Below are positions 5,665 to 12,117 of a stretch of 12,117 nucleotides of DNA, piece after piece (within the stretch, counting starts at the first letter, position 1; the number at the start of each line of letters is the position of its first letter). The notes below the pieces were generated by a model. The model worked only from the letters and a program-made list of their open reading frames with translations. It was not told the DNA's origin and made no database searches. The stretch is from Rubrobacter sp. (lineage in GTDB: Bacteria > Actinomycetota > Rubrobacteria > Rubrobacterales > Rubrobacteraceae), in assembly GCA_019247245.1 (NCBI GenBank), contig JAFAPF010000419.1:1-12117 (forward strand). Direction: 5' to 3'. The position numbers and the translations under genes are program-made.

Positions 5665-8079
5665 CTAGTTGCGTAAAGGCTTGCCATTCTCGAGCATCGC
5701 GGCGATGCGTTCCTTAGTCTTTTCGTTCTTGAGAAGCTCCAGGAACGCTTCTTTTTCTAACCTAAGTATATATTCCTCGCTTACCCACTGGGGTATCGAG
5801 AGATCTCCTCCAGTAAGAACATGGGCGAGGTGGCTGGCTATAACACCATCGTACTCTGTGGCGAAGCGGCCCCACTGCATTGTCTTGACGTCAACCTCCA
5901 GAGCCGCCCGGGTAATATCACCAGAAGCGTAGATGGTCTTTTCTCGGACGGGCGGAGCATAACCATCAGCGAGCTCTAGTACCTCGCGCTTGCCGGCGTC
6001 GATCAGGTGATCTACGTTCATCATTACCCGGTCTTCTTCTTTAAGGAAGCCCATCTCCCGAGCGTTCAGGGCGCTGCCCGAGACCTTCGCCTGCGCTATG
6101 GTCTCGAAGACCTCCTGGACGTAGGGCAGCGGCGGGGCGCTCGTGTGCATGGCCGGGGAGATGATCCTTCGGACCATCTCCTTTGTGCCACCGCCAGCGG
6201 GGATGAGACCCACGCCGGTCTCGACCAGTCCCATATAGGTCTCTCCCGCCGCGACGATCCGGTCGGAGTGCATACAGATCTCGGCGCCTCCCCCTACGGT
6301 CTGCCCATGTGGAGCCGCGACCACCGGCTTAGAGGCGAACCGGAAGCCCATAAGTAACCTCTGGAAGGTGTCCACGCTCTCCTCGAACTCATCCGGCGTT
6401 TCCTGATGCGCCCCTTCTGCGATCTCGTTGAGGTCCGCACCAACGCAGAAATTTGTGCCCTCGTTGCCGATCACAAGCCCGTCCCACTTATCCTCTTCCT
6501 CTAGCCGCCGCAAAGCCTCACTACCCATCTCTACCACGGCTTCGTCTATGGAGTTGCCCCTAGAGTGGATCTCAAGGCACAGAACCCCATCGTCTAGGTC
6601 CAGAAGGCTCGCCGAGTCGTTTCGGTCGATCTCGCCGCCCTCAAGCCGAACCTTCTTGAGCGAGAGCTCCATAGGGTCTTCGCGCACCGGTACGTAGTCA
6701 CCGTCTATCGGGCTGAACTGTAGCTCACGGGTTCCTTCCATCTTGTAGAAGCTCTCCTCACCACCGTCAAGCATCTCCTTGACCCAGTCGGCAACCTCGA
6801 TGTCGAGGGACTTCATGTGATCGACGGTGTTCCTTACACCGAGGAGATCCCACATCCTAAAGGGTCCAGCCTCATGACCGTAGCCCCACTCCATCGCGTG
6901 GTCCACATCCTCTAAGGTGTCGGAGATCTCCGGCACCCGCCGTGAGGCATAGGCGAGGTCAGGCAGTATAGTGTCCCGCAAGAACCGGGCGTACCGGTCC
7001 TCTTCGGCCTTGGACATAATGAAGCGAAGCCGCGCCCCCAAGTCGCCCTGCTCCTGTGCTTCCTCGGCGAGCGGTATGTCGGGGTTCTCAGGAGGCTCGT
7101 GCTCGAGGGTCTCCAGGTTCAGGACATCAAAGACCTTCTCGCCATTCCGCTCTTCGCGCTTGTAGAAGCCGCTGCCGGACTTCGCGCCTAACAGGTTTTG
7201 CTCCTCCAGCTCTTTGAGCTTTGCGGGTGGACGTAACTGCTCCCTCGACTCATCGTCTGTGACCGCCTCGTAGAGGTTCTCCGCGACCCCGATCGAGATA
7301 TCGAGGCCGACCTGATCTTGCAAGCGGAAGGTAGCCGTCTTGGGACGTCCGATCATAGGACCCGTTATGGCATCTAACTCCTCGACGCCATAACCTTCGT
7401 CGAAGGCGTAGCGCATAGAGTTGATCATGGAGAAGCTCCCGAGACGATTGCCAATAAAGTTCGGGGTGTCCTTTGCCAGCACGATGCCCTTGCCCAGGAC
7501 CCGTTCTCCGAAGACCTGCATCTCTTCGACGAGCTCGGGATCGGTATCTTCGGTCGGGATTATCTCCAAGAGCTTCAGGTAGCGCGGCGGGTTGAAGAAG
7601 TGGGTTCCCAAGAAACGTTTCTTAAACTCCTCGGATCGGTACTCGGCGATCTGGTGTAGCGGGATGCCGGAGGTGTTGGATGAGATAATCGCATCGTGCT
7701 TCGCCAGTTCCTCTACCCGAGCCATCAGCTCTTGCTTGGGCTCGAGCTTCTCGATTATGGCTTCGAGGACCCAGTCCGCGCCCGCAATACGTGTGAGATC
7801 GTCCTCGAAGTTTCCGATGCGCATCCTCTCGAGGACGCGCTTGCTCATGAGAGCTGGGGGCCTCGCATTCGTCATTTGCTCGAAGCCTTCGCGTACGATC
7901 CTGTTCCTGAACTCAGGCGATTCGAGCGTGAGCCCCTTTTTCTCCTCTTCCTCGGTCAGCTCTCCAGGCGTTATGTCTAAGAGCTCCACTTCCAGGCCAG
8001 CGTTAGCAGCGTGGGCGGCGATAGCAGCGCCCATCGTTCCTGCGCCGAGGACTGCAACCCGCTTTATCCGATGCGTCAT
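5665..8079 (-). CDS. fadN: Bifunctional 3-hydroxyacyl-CoA dehydrogenase / enoyl-CoA hydratase, FadN type
   Basis: This 804-residue fusion carries the dehydrogenase first and the crotonase-fold hydratase last, the reverse of E. coli FadB and the order of Bacillus FadN. The Rossmann motif GAGTMG is at 12-17. SSNTSG (133-138), H160 (GTHFFNPP), E172 and N211 (FIGNR) make up the NAD-dependent dehydrogenase site. A second helical dehydrogenase-like segment (about 350-440) follows. The hydratase has NFCVGADL (543-550) for the oxyanion hole and both expected acids, E600 (GGGAE) and E620 (GLVETGVGLIPAGGG). Length and both active sites are intact. It should hydrate 2-enoyl-CoA and oxidise the product to 3-ketoacyl-CoA for the thiolase 17 bases downstream. 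GGAGG lies six bases before the ATG. The 162-base gap to the ligase holds a hairpin. Confidence 0.95.
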   Translation of the reverse strand: MTHRIKRVAVLGAGTMGAAIAAHAANAGLEVELLDITPGELTEEEEKKGLTLESPEFRNRIVREGFEQMTNARPPALMSKRVLERMRIGNFEDDLTRIAGADWVLEAIIEKLEPKQELMARVEELAKHDAIISSNTSGIPLHQIAEYRSEEFKKRFLGTHFFNPPRYLKLLEIIPTEDTDPELVEEMQVFGERVLGKGIVLAKDTPNFIGNRLGSFSMINSMRYAFDEGYGVEELDAITGPMIGRPKTATFRLQDQVGLDISIGVAENLYEAVTDDESREQLRPPAKLKELEEQNLLGAKSGSGFYKREERNGEKVFDVLNLETLEHEPPENPDIPLAEEAQEQGDLGARLRFIMSKAEEDRYARFLRDTILPDLAYASRRVPEISDTLEDVDHAMEWGYGHEAGPFRMWDLLGVRNTVDHMKSLDIEVADWVKEMLDGGEESFYKMEGTRELQFSPIDGDYVPVREDPMELSLKKVRLEGGEIDRNDSASLLDLDDGVLCLEIHSRGNSIDEAVVEMGSEALRRLEEEDKWDGLVIGNEGTNFCVGADLNEIAEGAHQETPDEFEESVDTFQRLLMGFRFASKPVVAAPHGQTVGGGAEICMHSDRIVAAGETYMGLVETGVGLIPAGGGTKEMVRRIISPAMHTSAPPLPYVQEVFETIAQAKVSGSALNAREMGFLKEEDRVMMNVDHLIDAGKREVLELADGYAPPVREKTIYASGDITRAALEVDVKTMQWGRFATEYDGVIASHLAHVLTGGDLSIPQWVSEEYILRLEKEAFLELLKNEKTKERIAAMLENGKPLRN

Positions 8080-8188
8080 TCGTACCTCCGTAGTCTATTG
8101 CCTTCCCCGACTAAGGATCACTCTATTAACGTACCCCAAACCAGGGTCCAGCGCTCTTGGCCCTTGAGTTCAATCATTCGAGCAGTTG

Positions 8189-8227
8189 GCGGTCGGGATC
8201 CAAGGAGACATCTAGGCTCCCGACCGC
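8189..8227 (-). promoter_or_regulatory. Hairpin between the ligase and fadN genes
   Basis: The arms GCGGTCGGGA (8189-8198) and TCCCGACCGC (8218-8227) are perfect inverted repeats of ten bases, with two further pairs inside after one mismatch. The hairpin starts 15 bases after the ligase stop codon on the minus strand, 110 bases before the fadN start. No T-run follows, so it is not a classic intrinsic terminator. Roles as a 3'-end stabiliser, attenuator or regulator site are all possible, and it could uncouple ligase expression from fadN-fadA. Confidence 0.5.
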
Positions 8228-8241
8228 GAAGGACAAATTAG

Positions 8242-9876
8242 CTAGCTCTGTGCGAACTGGTAGCCCTCGAATTGCTCGCGCAGCGCTAGCTTCCTGAATT
8301 TACCGGTTGCGGTCTTTGGGATCTCTTCGATGAACTCGTAGGCATCGGGGAGCCAGAACTTTGCGAAGTCACCCTGCAGGTGCTTCTGCAGATCCTCGGT
8401 GGTGGCCTCCTGCCCCTCCTTGAGGACTACGACTGCCAAAGGTCGTTCATCCCACTTCTCGTGGGGTATGGCGATCACAGCGGCCTCGGCGACGGCCTCG
8501 TGAGCCATCAGGGCGTTCTCCAGCTGGACCGAAGAAATCCACTCTCCACCCGATTTTACGAGGTCCTTATCACGATCCTGGATGTTGATGAAACCGTGCT
8601 CATCTATGCTAACGATATCGCCGGTCTTGAACCAACCATCCTCGGTAAAGTCCTCTGCGCCTTCTTCAGTATTGAAGTAGCTGCTGGCGACCCACGGACC
8701 CCGCACCTCGAGCTCACCCATAGTCTCATCGTCCCAGGGCACGAACTCATCGGTATCCTCATCGCGGGCCCTTATCTCGATGAACGGTACAGGATAGCCT
8801 TGCTTGGCCCTATAGTCGAGCTGCTCATCCTCGGGGAGCTCCAAAAGTTCCGAGGTGAGAGTAGAGACCGTGCCTATAGGGCTCATCTCCGTCATGCCCC
8901 ACGCATGGATAACATCGATACCGTGACGCTCTTTGTAAGCTTGAATGAGCCCTTTGGGTGCTGCCGAACCACCAATGATCATCGAACGCAACGCCGAGAG
9001 ATCATGGTTTTCAGGCTCCTCGTCCAAAGCCTCCAACACCGGGATGTAAACCGTGGGCACCCCCGCGGTGAGCGTAACCTTCTCCTGCTCGAGGTTCTCG
9101 ATAACGCTGTACGCGTCTAGGTGCGCACCCGGCATCATCTGTTTGGCTCCCACCAGCGTCGAGGCGAAGGGCAGACCCCAGGCGTTGACGTGGTACATTG
9201 GGACCACCGGCAAGACACAGTCTGTTTCCCTGAGTGCCAACGTGTTCCCCAACGCCACCATCATCGAGTGTAAGGCTATCGCCCGGTGCGAGTAGAGCGA
9301 CCCCTTCGGCCTCCCCGTAGTACCCGAGGTGTAACACAGCGCGGCCGCCTGCTTTTCGGGAAACTCCGGGTATGCGAACTCTTCCTCGTCGGCGTCGGCA
9401 AGCAGCTCTTCGTAAGAGGTCATGCCGTTCGGCACGGGATCTTCGCTGTGGTCGAATATGACCACATGCTTCACGTTCGTCTCCTCCCAGAACGACTCCA
9501 GGACTTCCATGAGGGTCCCATCCACCAGAAGGACCTTATCCTCGGCGTGGTTCACGATGTAGGATAAGTCGTCCTCGTGTAGCCGCGGGTTGATGGTGTG
9601 CAGTACTCCTCCCGAAACTGGAACGCCGAAGTAGGCCTCGAGGTGCTGGTAGTTATTAGGGGCGAGGGTGCCGACCCGCTCGCCGCTCTCCACCCCGAGT
9701 CTCTTTAGGGCAACGGCGAGCTTCTTGGCGCGAGAGACGAAGTCGGCGTAGGTGTAGCGGTGAAAGCTCTTGTCGGGCTTGCGGGTGACGATCTCCCTGT
9801 ACCCGTACAGCGTCTCGGCGCGCCGGAGCATGGTGGGCAGGGTCAGCTGGTAGTCTTGGATGAGGCCTTCTAGCAT
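8242..9876 (-). CDS. Medium/long-chain acyl-CoA ligase (AMP-forming), FadD/DmdB-like
   Basis: The enzyme activates a free carboxylic acid with ATP and CoA through an acyl-adenylate. The 544-residue protein has all ANL-superfamily core motifs: phosphate loop [11 protein letters not shown] (182-192), the acyl-pocket region [12 protein letters not shown] (226-237), AWGMTE (325-330), GWFKTGD (414-420), the hinge segment [15 protein letters not shown] (434-448) and the adenylation lysine K526 in PKTATGK. The '[11 protein letters not shown]' signature is shared with long-chain ligases of the TtLC type and with methylmercaptopropionate-CoA ligases (DmdB), so the substrate may be a medium- to long-chain fatty acid or a related short acid. 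AAGGAG precedes the ATG by five bases. It leads the minus-strand operon ligase-fadN-fadA, which supports fatty-acid catabolism. A dyad at 9911-9942 lies in its leader. Confidence 0.94.
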   Translation of the reverse strand: MLEGLIQDYQLTLPTMLRRAETLYGYREIVTRKPDKSFHRYTYADFVSRAKKLAVALKRLGVESGERVGTLAPNNYQHLEAYFGVPVSGGVLHTINPRLHEDDLSYIVNHAEDKVLLVDGTLMEVLESFWEETNVKHVVIFDHSEDPVPNGMTSYEELLADADEEEFAYPEFPEKQAAALCYTSGTTGRPKGSLYSHRAIALHSMMVALGNTLALRETDCVLPVVPMYHVNAWGLPFASTLVGAKQMMPGAHLDAYSVIENLEQEKVTLTAGVPTVYIPVLEALDEEPENHDLSALRSMIIGGSAAPKGLIQAYKERHGIDVIHAWGMTEMSPIGTVSTLTSELLELPEDEQLDYRAKQGYPVPFIEIRARDEDTDEFVPWDDETMGELEVRGPWVASSYFNTEEGAEDFTEDGWFKTGDIVSIDEHGFINIQDRDKDLVKSGGEWISSVQLENALMAHEAVAEAAVIAIPHEKWDERPLAVVVLKEGQEATTEDLQKHLQGDFAKFWLPDAYEFIEEIPKTATGKFRKLALREQFEGYQFAQS

Positions 9877-9910
9877 CGCGTCTCCTTCCTTTCAACTTTA
9901 GAGGCAGCGT

Positions 9911-9942
9911 ACAGCACGCGCTATCGGCAGGACGCGTGCTGT
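9911..9942. promoter_or_regulatory. Perfect 10-bp inverted repeat in the ligase leader
   Basis: ACAGCACGCG (9911-9920) and CGCGTGCTGT (9933-9942) are perfect inverted repeats around a 12-base spacer. The centre is about 50 bases upstream of the ligase ATG. It could act as a stable hairpin in the mRNA leader or as an operator for a regulator of the fatty-acid operon such as a TetR- or GntR-type protein. No regulator gene is adjacent, so the binder is unknown. Confidence 0.5.
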
Positions 9943-10413
9943 CTCCGAAACCACTGCTTGCCCGTTAAGTGGCATATAACTTCGCGCAAAGGTTCCCTTC
10001 CCCAAAGGCTTTGTGACCGATGTTAACAAGCTAAACAGAAGGGGGTCAAGGTGGACCCATGAGCTGCTCCCGGTGAGAGTCGAAGACGAATTGGTGGTCC
10101 AATTAAGCTCCCGATTGTTTAGATAGGTCTACAGTGAGGGTTGGCTGAGGCGGTTGGGTTCTTGATGTCAGCTCCACTATGACTTGGCGCGTGGCCGCTT
10201 TGTTCTCTGAAGGGCCAGAAACTATCCCCAGCAGTAACAAAACCAGAGGATTGTGACCAAGTCCAAAGCGCCGATTACCAGTGCGATAGTTCCTCCACAC
10301 ATGCTTACTCAAACCTCTTAGCCTCTGTACCCTCACCAAAGAAACAGCCACTCCTGCCAATCTTCCTGGGGAGCCCAATCTACCGTAGATGACCAATCTT
10401 CCGCAGGCGGTGG
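9943..10413 (-). other. Stretch without a recognised gene; weak open frame 10103-10396
   Basis: A minus-strand frame from TTG 10396 to the stop at 10103 encodes 97 residues with an Arg-rich first half and one short hydrophobic run (NPLVLLLLGIVSG). It matches nothing I recognise and has only a weak GGAAGA before the start. In another frame ATG 10302 opens a 26-residue peptide ending at 10222, with a hydrophobic core (TIALVIGALDLVTILWF) that could be a single membrane span. Neither is convincing. A palindrome AATTGG-N4-CCAATT lies at 10089-10104. The stretch may be the decayed continuation of the proline-rich protein gene upstream. Confidence 0.3.
10021..10049 (-). promoter_or_regulatory. Candidate promoter of the ligase-fadN-fadA operon
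   Basis: On the minus strand TTGACC (10049-10044) is followed after 17 bases by TTAACA (10026-10021). The -35 fits the housekeeping consensus well and the spacing is ideal, but the -10 is poor. A small dyad GGGTC-N6-GACCC (10043-10058) overlaps the -35. The distance to the ligase ATG would give a leader of about 140 bases that contains the 9911-9942 dyad. Confidence 0.3.
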
Positions 10414-10782
10414 TTAGTTCGGGAGTACTTCGTGCGTAGGAAGTGGAGCAGGAGGATACGTAGGAGCAGGGGAAGGAGGAGAAGCAGCAGGGGAAAGAGG
10501 AGGAACAGGAGGAGGCTGCAGGTCCTTTTGGGCTGCTTCCTGCTTGGGAGGAGAAGATTGATCCTTCGGAGGCTCTTGCTCAGTAGGAGTTTGATCTTGT
10601 GGAGCCTCCTCTTGAGGAGGAAGCTGATCTTCCGGTGCTTCTACATTTCCCGAAGGGAACGCTAGCCACAGTAATAGTCCGATTAGCCCGAGCATGACCA
10701 GGAGATCGATCCCCAACCTCAAAAATCGGCCGCGCATGCTCCGTTTCCGAAACATGTACCGTCGCCGCCCTATTTTCCACAC
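10414..10782 (-). CDS. Small membrane-anchored proline-rich protein, function unknown
   Basis: I do not recognise a family. The 122-residue protein has a very basic N-terminus (three clusters of Arg/Lys before residue 23), one membrane helix at about 24-43 (LGIDLLVMLGLIGLLLWLAF) and a long tail of Pro, Gln, Glu and Ser (45-122). By the positive-inside rule the tail should lie outside the membrane and could span the cell wall. No signal-peptidase or sortase site is visible. The GTG start at 10782 is chosen because GGGGAG lies five bases upstream; internal ATGs at codons 10 and 16 lack this. The tail is encoded by a strongly pyrimidine-rich coding strand. Beyond the TAA stop the same frame runs 26 more codons with six Trp, so the natural C-terminus may once have been longer. 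A PadR pseudogene lies upstream. Confidence 0.6.
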   Translation of the reverse strand: MWKIGRRRYMFRKRSMRGRFLRLGIDLLVMLGLIGLLLWLAFPSGNVEAPEDQLPPQEEAPQDQTPTEQEPPKDQSSPPKQEAAQKDLQPPPVPPLSPAASPPSPAPTYPPAPLPTHEVLPN

Positions 10783-10819
10783 GTTCTCTCCCCCACTCTA
10801 TCGCGCACCTTCACCCTGT

Positions 10820-10825
10820 ATTGTA
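10820..10825 (-). promoter_or_regulatory. Candidate -10 box for the proline-rich protein gene
   Basis: TACAAT on the minus strand lies 37 bases before the GTG at 10782, in the short gap after the PadR pseudogene. No good -35 hexamer is found 17 bases further upstream, so this is only a candidate. Confidence 0.25.
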
Positions 10826-10861
10826 TCGGCCGAAGAAAAGGATCGTAGACCAGAGAGAAAA

Positions 10862-11250
10862 CTACTCGTCTCTTTCTTCTAGCCCGTTCGTACCGTCCCC
10901 CGTGTAGAGCCGAAAGAAGGTGTCCATGGTCTGCCGGTACTGCTCCAGGGGACTGGCTCAGAAGCTATGGTGCCTCCCCAGCTTGGATGATCGAATATAC
11001 CCTTCGAGCCGGTCCCCCCTCAGAGGTCTCCCACTTAGAAACGCATAAGCCTTACTTTTCCATCTGCCTCAAGGTCCTGTACAACGTGCCAGGGTTCATC
11101 GCCTCAAAGCCGAATGCCGCTGCACGCTCCATGAGCTCGTAGCCGTAAGAGTTCCACTCCCACAATGTCGGCAGGATCGGTAGCACCAACTAGTTCTTCG
11201 GATGGGCTTCGTCCTCTCGGAGCTTAGATAGCCGGGGTCAGGCCTCCCAT
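10862..11250 (-). pseudogene. PadR-family transcriptional regulator, decayed
   Basis: One minus-strand frame reads LVLPILPTLWEWNSYGYELMERAAAFGFEAMNPGTLYRTLRQMEK, stop, GLCVSKWETSEGGPARRVYSI. This is the winged-helix domain of PadR regulators, with the hallmark PGTLYRTLRQME and the wing strand. The C-terminal helix follows in another frame: SPLEQYRQTMDTFFRLYTG, ending at TAG 10862-10864. The breaks are TAG at 11190-11192 (KN*LVL, where Trp is common), TAA at 11052-11054, a frameshift near 10960-10980 with TGA at 10958-10960 where PadR proteins often have Trp, and probably another shift near the start. ATG 11250 follows AAGGAG but is not in the main frame, so the 5' end is approximate. An intact copy would be about 120-130 residues and might have controlled neighbouring genes. 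Confidence 0.82.
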
Positions 11251-11529
11251 TCTCCTTCTTCGCAACCTTCTTCCGTTTCTACGTGGAAGCTGATGAGAGT
11301 CCAAAGAGCAGTACATCTCCCGGTCCTTCGTCTTCTGGGTTCCCGCAACACGATCCCCAAAGCCCCGACGCGAAGTGGCTAGACGTTTTCACAGTTAGGG
11401 TGAGGAGATCTGGTATACGAGCATTGTGTTGGCCTTGATAAGATCAATCCTCCTCTGCCAACTGGCAAATGCGAAGACTACTCTCCAAGTCGGTTGTGGC
11501 ACCGTCGCTATACGGAGCTACCTATGATC
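11251..11529. other. Stretch without a recognised gene
   Basis: Between the PadR remnant and the sugar-nucleotide pyrophosphorylase no frame of useful length matches a known family. A minus-strand piece reading ASWQRRIDLIKANTMLVYQISSP (about 11402-11470) looks protein-like but is short and closed by stops on the far side. No tRNA, hairpin terminator or repeat was seen. It may be part of an old gene or the lost C-terminal portion of the upstream gene. Confidence 0.35.
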
Positions 11530-12117
11530 CTAGTGAACATCTTCGATGATCTCGGTTCTGCTTTCGACGGACTCGTCGGGGTAGACGCTCACTCCGGGCG
11601 AGATGGTAGCCTCTTCTCCCACGCTAGCCCCATCCCCGAGAGCGCTCCCCTCAAGCAAGCGGGCCCTGGCTTCTATGCGACACGAACGTCCGACCAGGGT
11701 GGTATTAAGCTCGGCTTCCTCACCAATTGAAGAACCCTCGGCCACGATGCTCCTGATTACCGAGGCACTCACCTCCACCGAAACGTTCGATCCCAAAACC
11801 GAGTAAGGACCGACGCGAGCGCCGGAGGAGAGCTGAACGTTATCCCCCAGGACTACCGGTGCTTCCAGCTGGCCCTCGTCCACCCGTGCGGGGCGCCCGA
11901 CGTAGACGCATTCCCGCAACCTTTCTCCCGGCAACCGTATACCCTGAACTTTGCCGTCCAGCACATCCTTCTGGGCACCCATGTACTGCTCGATGTTGCC
12001 GATGTCTTCCCAGTACCCCTCCATCACATACCCGTATATCAAGCGCCCCTCCTCAAGTATCTTGGGGAAGAGATCCTCTGAGAAGTCATACTCCTGCCCC
12101 TTCGGGATGTCATCAAG
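11530..12117 (-). CDS. Sugar-1-phosphate nucleotidyltransferase (ManC/GlmU-like) with left-handed beta-helix tail, C-terminal part
   Basis: The frame is open to the right edge of the window, so the N-terminal catalytic half is outside. The visible 195 residues begin with the end of the nucleotidyltransferase domain: LDDIPKGQEYDFSEDLFPKIL, then GYVMEGYWEDIGNIEQYMGAQ, the usual sugar-site signature of GDP-mannose and dTDP-glucose pyrophosphorylases. A run of imperfect hexapeptides follows (VVLGDNV, ARVGPYSVLG, ASVIRSIVAEGSSIG, TLVGRSCRI, SALGDGASVG, ISPGVSVYP), which forms a left-handed beta-helix. It should make an NDP-sugar for cell-envelope glycans. Actinobacterial homologues I remember often continue into a phosphomannomutase-like domain after this helix, but here a stop comes at once (EIIEDVH). 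It is either a shorter family member or a truncated one. The exact sugar and nucleotide cannot be set from this part. Confidence 0.85.
   Translation of the reverse strand, partial: LDDIPKGQEYDFSEDLFPKILEEGRLIYGYVMEGYWEDIGNIEQYMGAQKDVLDGKVQGIRLPGERLRECVYVGRPARVDEGQLEAPVVLGDNVQLSSGARVGPYSVLGSNVSVEVSASVIRSIVAEGSSIGEEAELNTTLVGRSCRIEARARLLEGSALGDGASVGEEATISPGVSVYPDESVESRTEIIEDVH

Noticed and set aside
7592..8167. Plus-strand frame of 191 residues, Ser-rich
   Set aside because: Antisense to the Rossmann domain of FadN; its Ser and Arg richness is what antisense of acidic coding sequence gives.
8380..9120. Plus-strand frame of 246 residues
   Set aside because: Antisense shadow of the acyl-CoA ligase, without ribosome site or motif.
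10435..10530. Possible CRISPR or tandem-repeat array
   Set aside because: The units are irregular GGA/GCA triplets without constant repeat and spacer lengths.
10432..10665. Plus-strand Arg-rich frame (77 residues)
   Set aside because: It is the complement of the proline-rich tail; the minus-strand gene has a start, ribosome site and membrane helix.

Overview
The window looks like a chromosomal segment of a moderately GC-rich bacterium, most likely an actinobacterium of the Rubrobacter type. This placement is an inference: it rests on remembered resemblance of the fatty-acid genes, the PadR remnant and the nucleotidyltransferase/left-handed beta-helix protein, on frequent GGAGG-type ribosome sites, and on GTG and TTG starts. 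No phylogeny could be run. The central theme is fatty-acid beta-oxidation, set among several decayed genes.

Left part (1-921, minus strand): the first 28 codons of a quinone oxidoreductase/zinc-type alcohol dehydrogenase run off the left edge, and a complete short-chain dehydrogenase/reductase (SDR) lies 60 bases upstream of it in the same direction. Region 922-1820 holds no intact gene. It contains a strong operator-like palindrome upstream of the SDR (1010-1032), a weak terminator-like hairpin, a tandem 11-bp repeat and scraps of a membrane-protein reading frame. A plus-strand EamA-type transporter follows (1821-2677), broken by an in-frame stop and a frameshift.

Central part (2863-9876): a plus-strand acyl-CoA dehydrogenase, closest by memory to the plant ACX4/glutaryl-CoA dehydrogenase clade, faces a minus-strand operon. 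In order of transcription the operon is acyl-CoA ligase (9876-8242), FadN-type 3-hydroxyacyl-CoA dehydrogenase/enoyl-CoA hydratase (8079-5665), FadA-type thiolase (5647-4469) and a heavily decayed hotdog thioesterase (4408-4057). Together the ligase (activation), dehydrogenase (first oxidation), FadN protein (hydration and second oxidation) and thiolase (cleavage) give every step of a beta-oxidation cycle. An electron-transfer partner for the dehydrogenase is not in the window. Hairpins and dyads lie in front of the ligase (9911-9942) and between ligase and fadN (8189-8227).

Right part (9877-12117, minus strand): a weakly supported stretch without recognisable genes, a small membrane-anchored proline-rich protein of unknown role (10414-10782), a PadR-family regulator pseudogene (10862-11250), an unassigned stretch, and the C-terminal part of a sugar-nucleotide pyrophosphorylase with a beta-helix tail that enters from the right edge.

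The most notable pattern is decay. At least three genes (transporter, thioesterase, PadR regulator) are identifiable only as broken copies beside fully intact catabolic genes, and several of their stop codons sit where a tryptophan would be expected. I saw no defence system, CRISPR array, RNA gene or insertion sequence.
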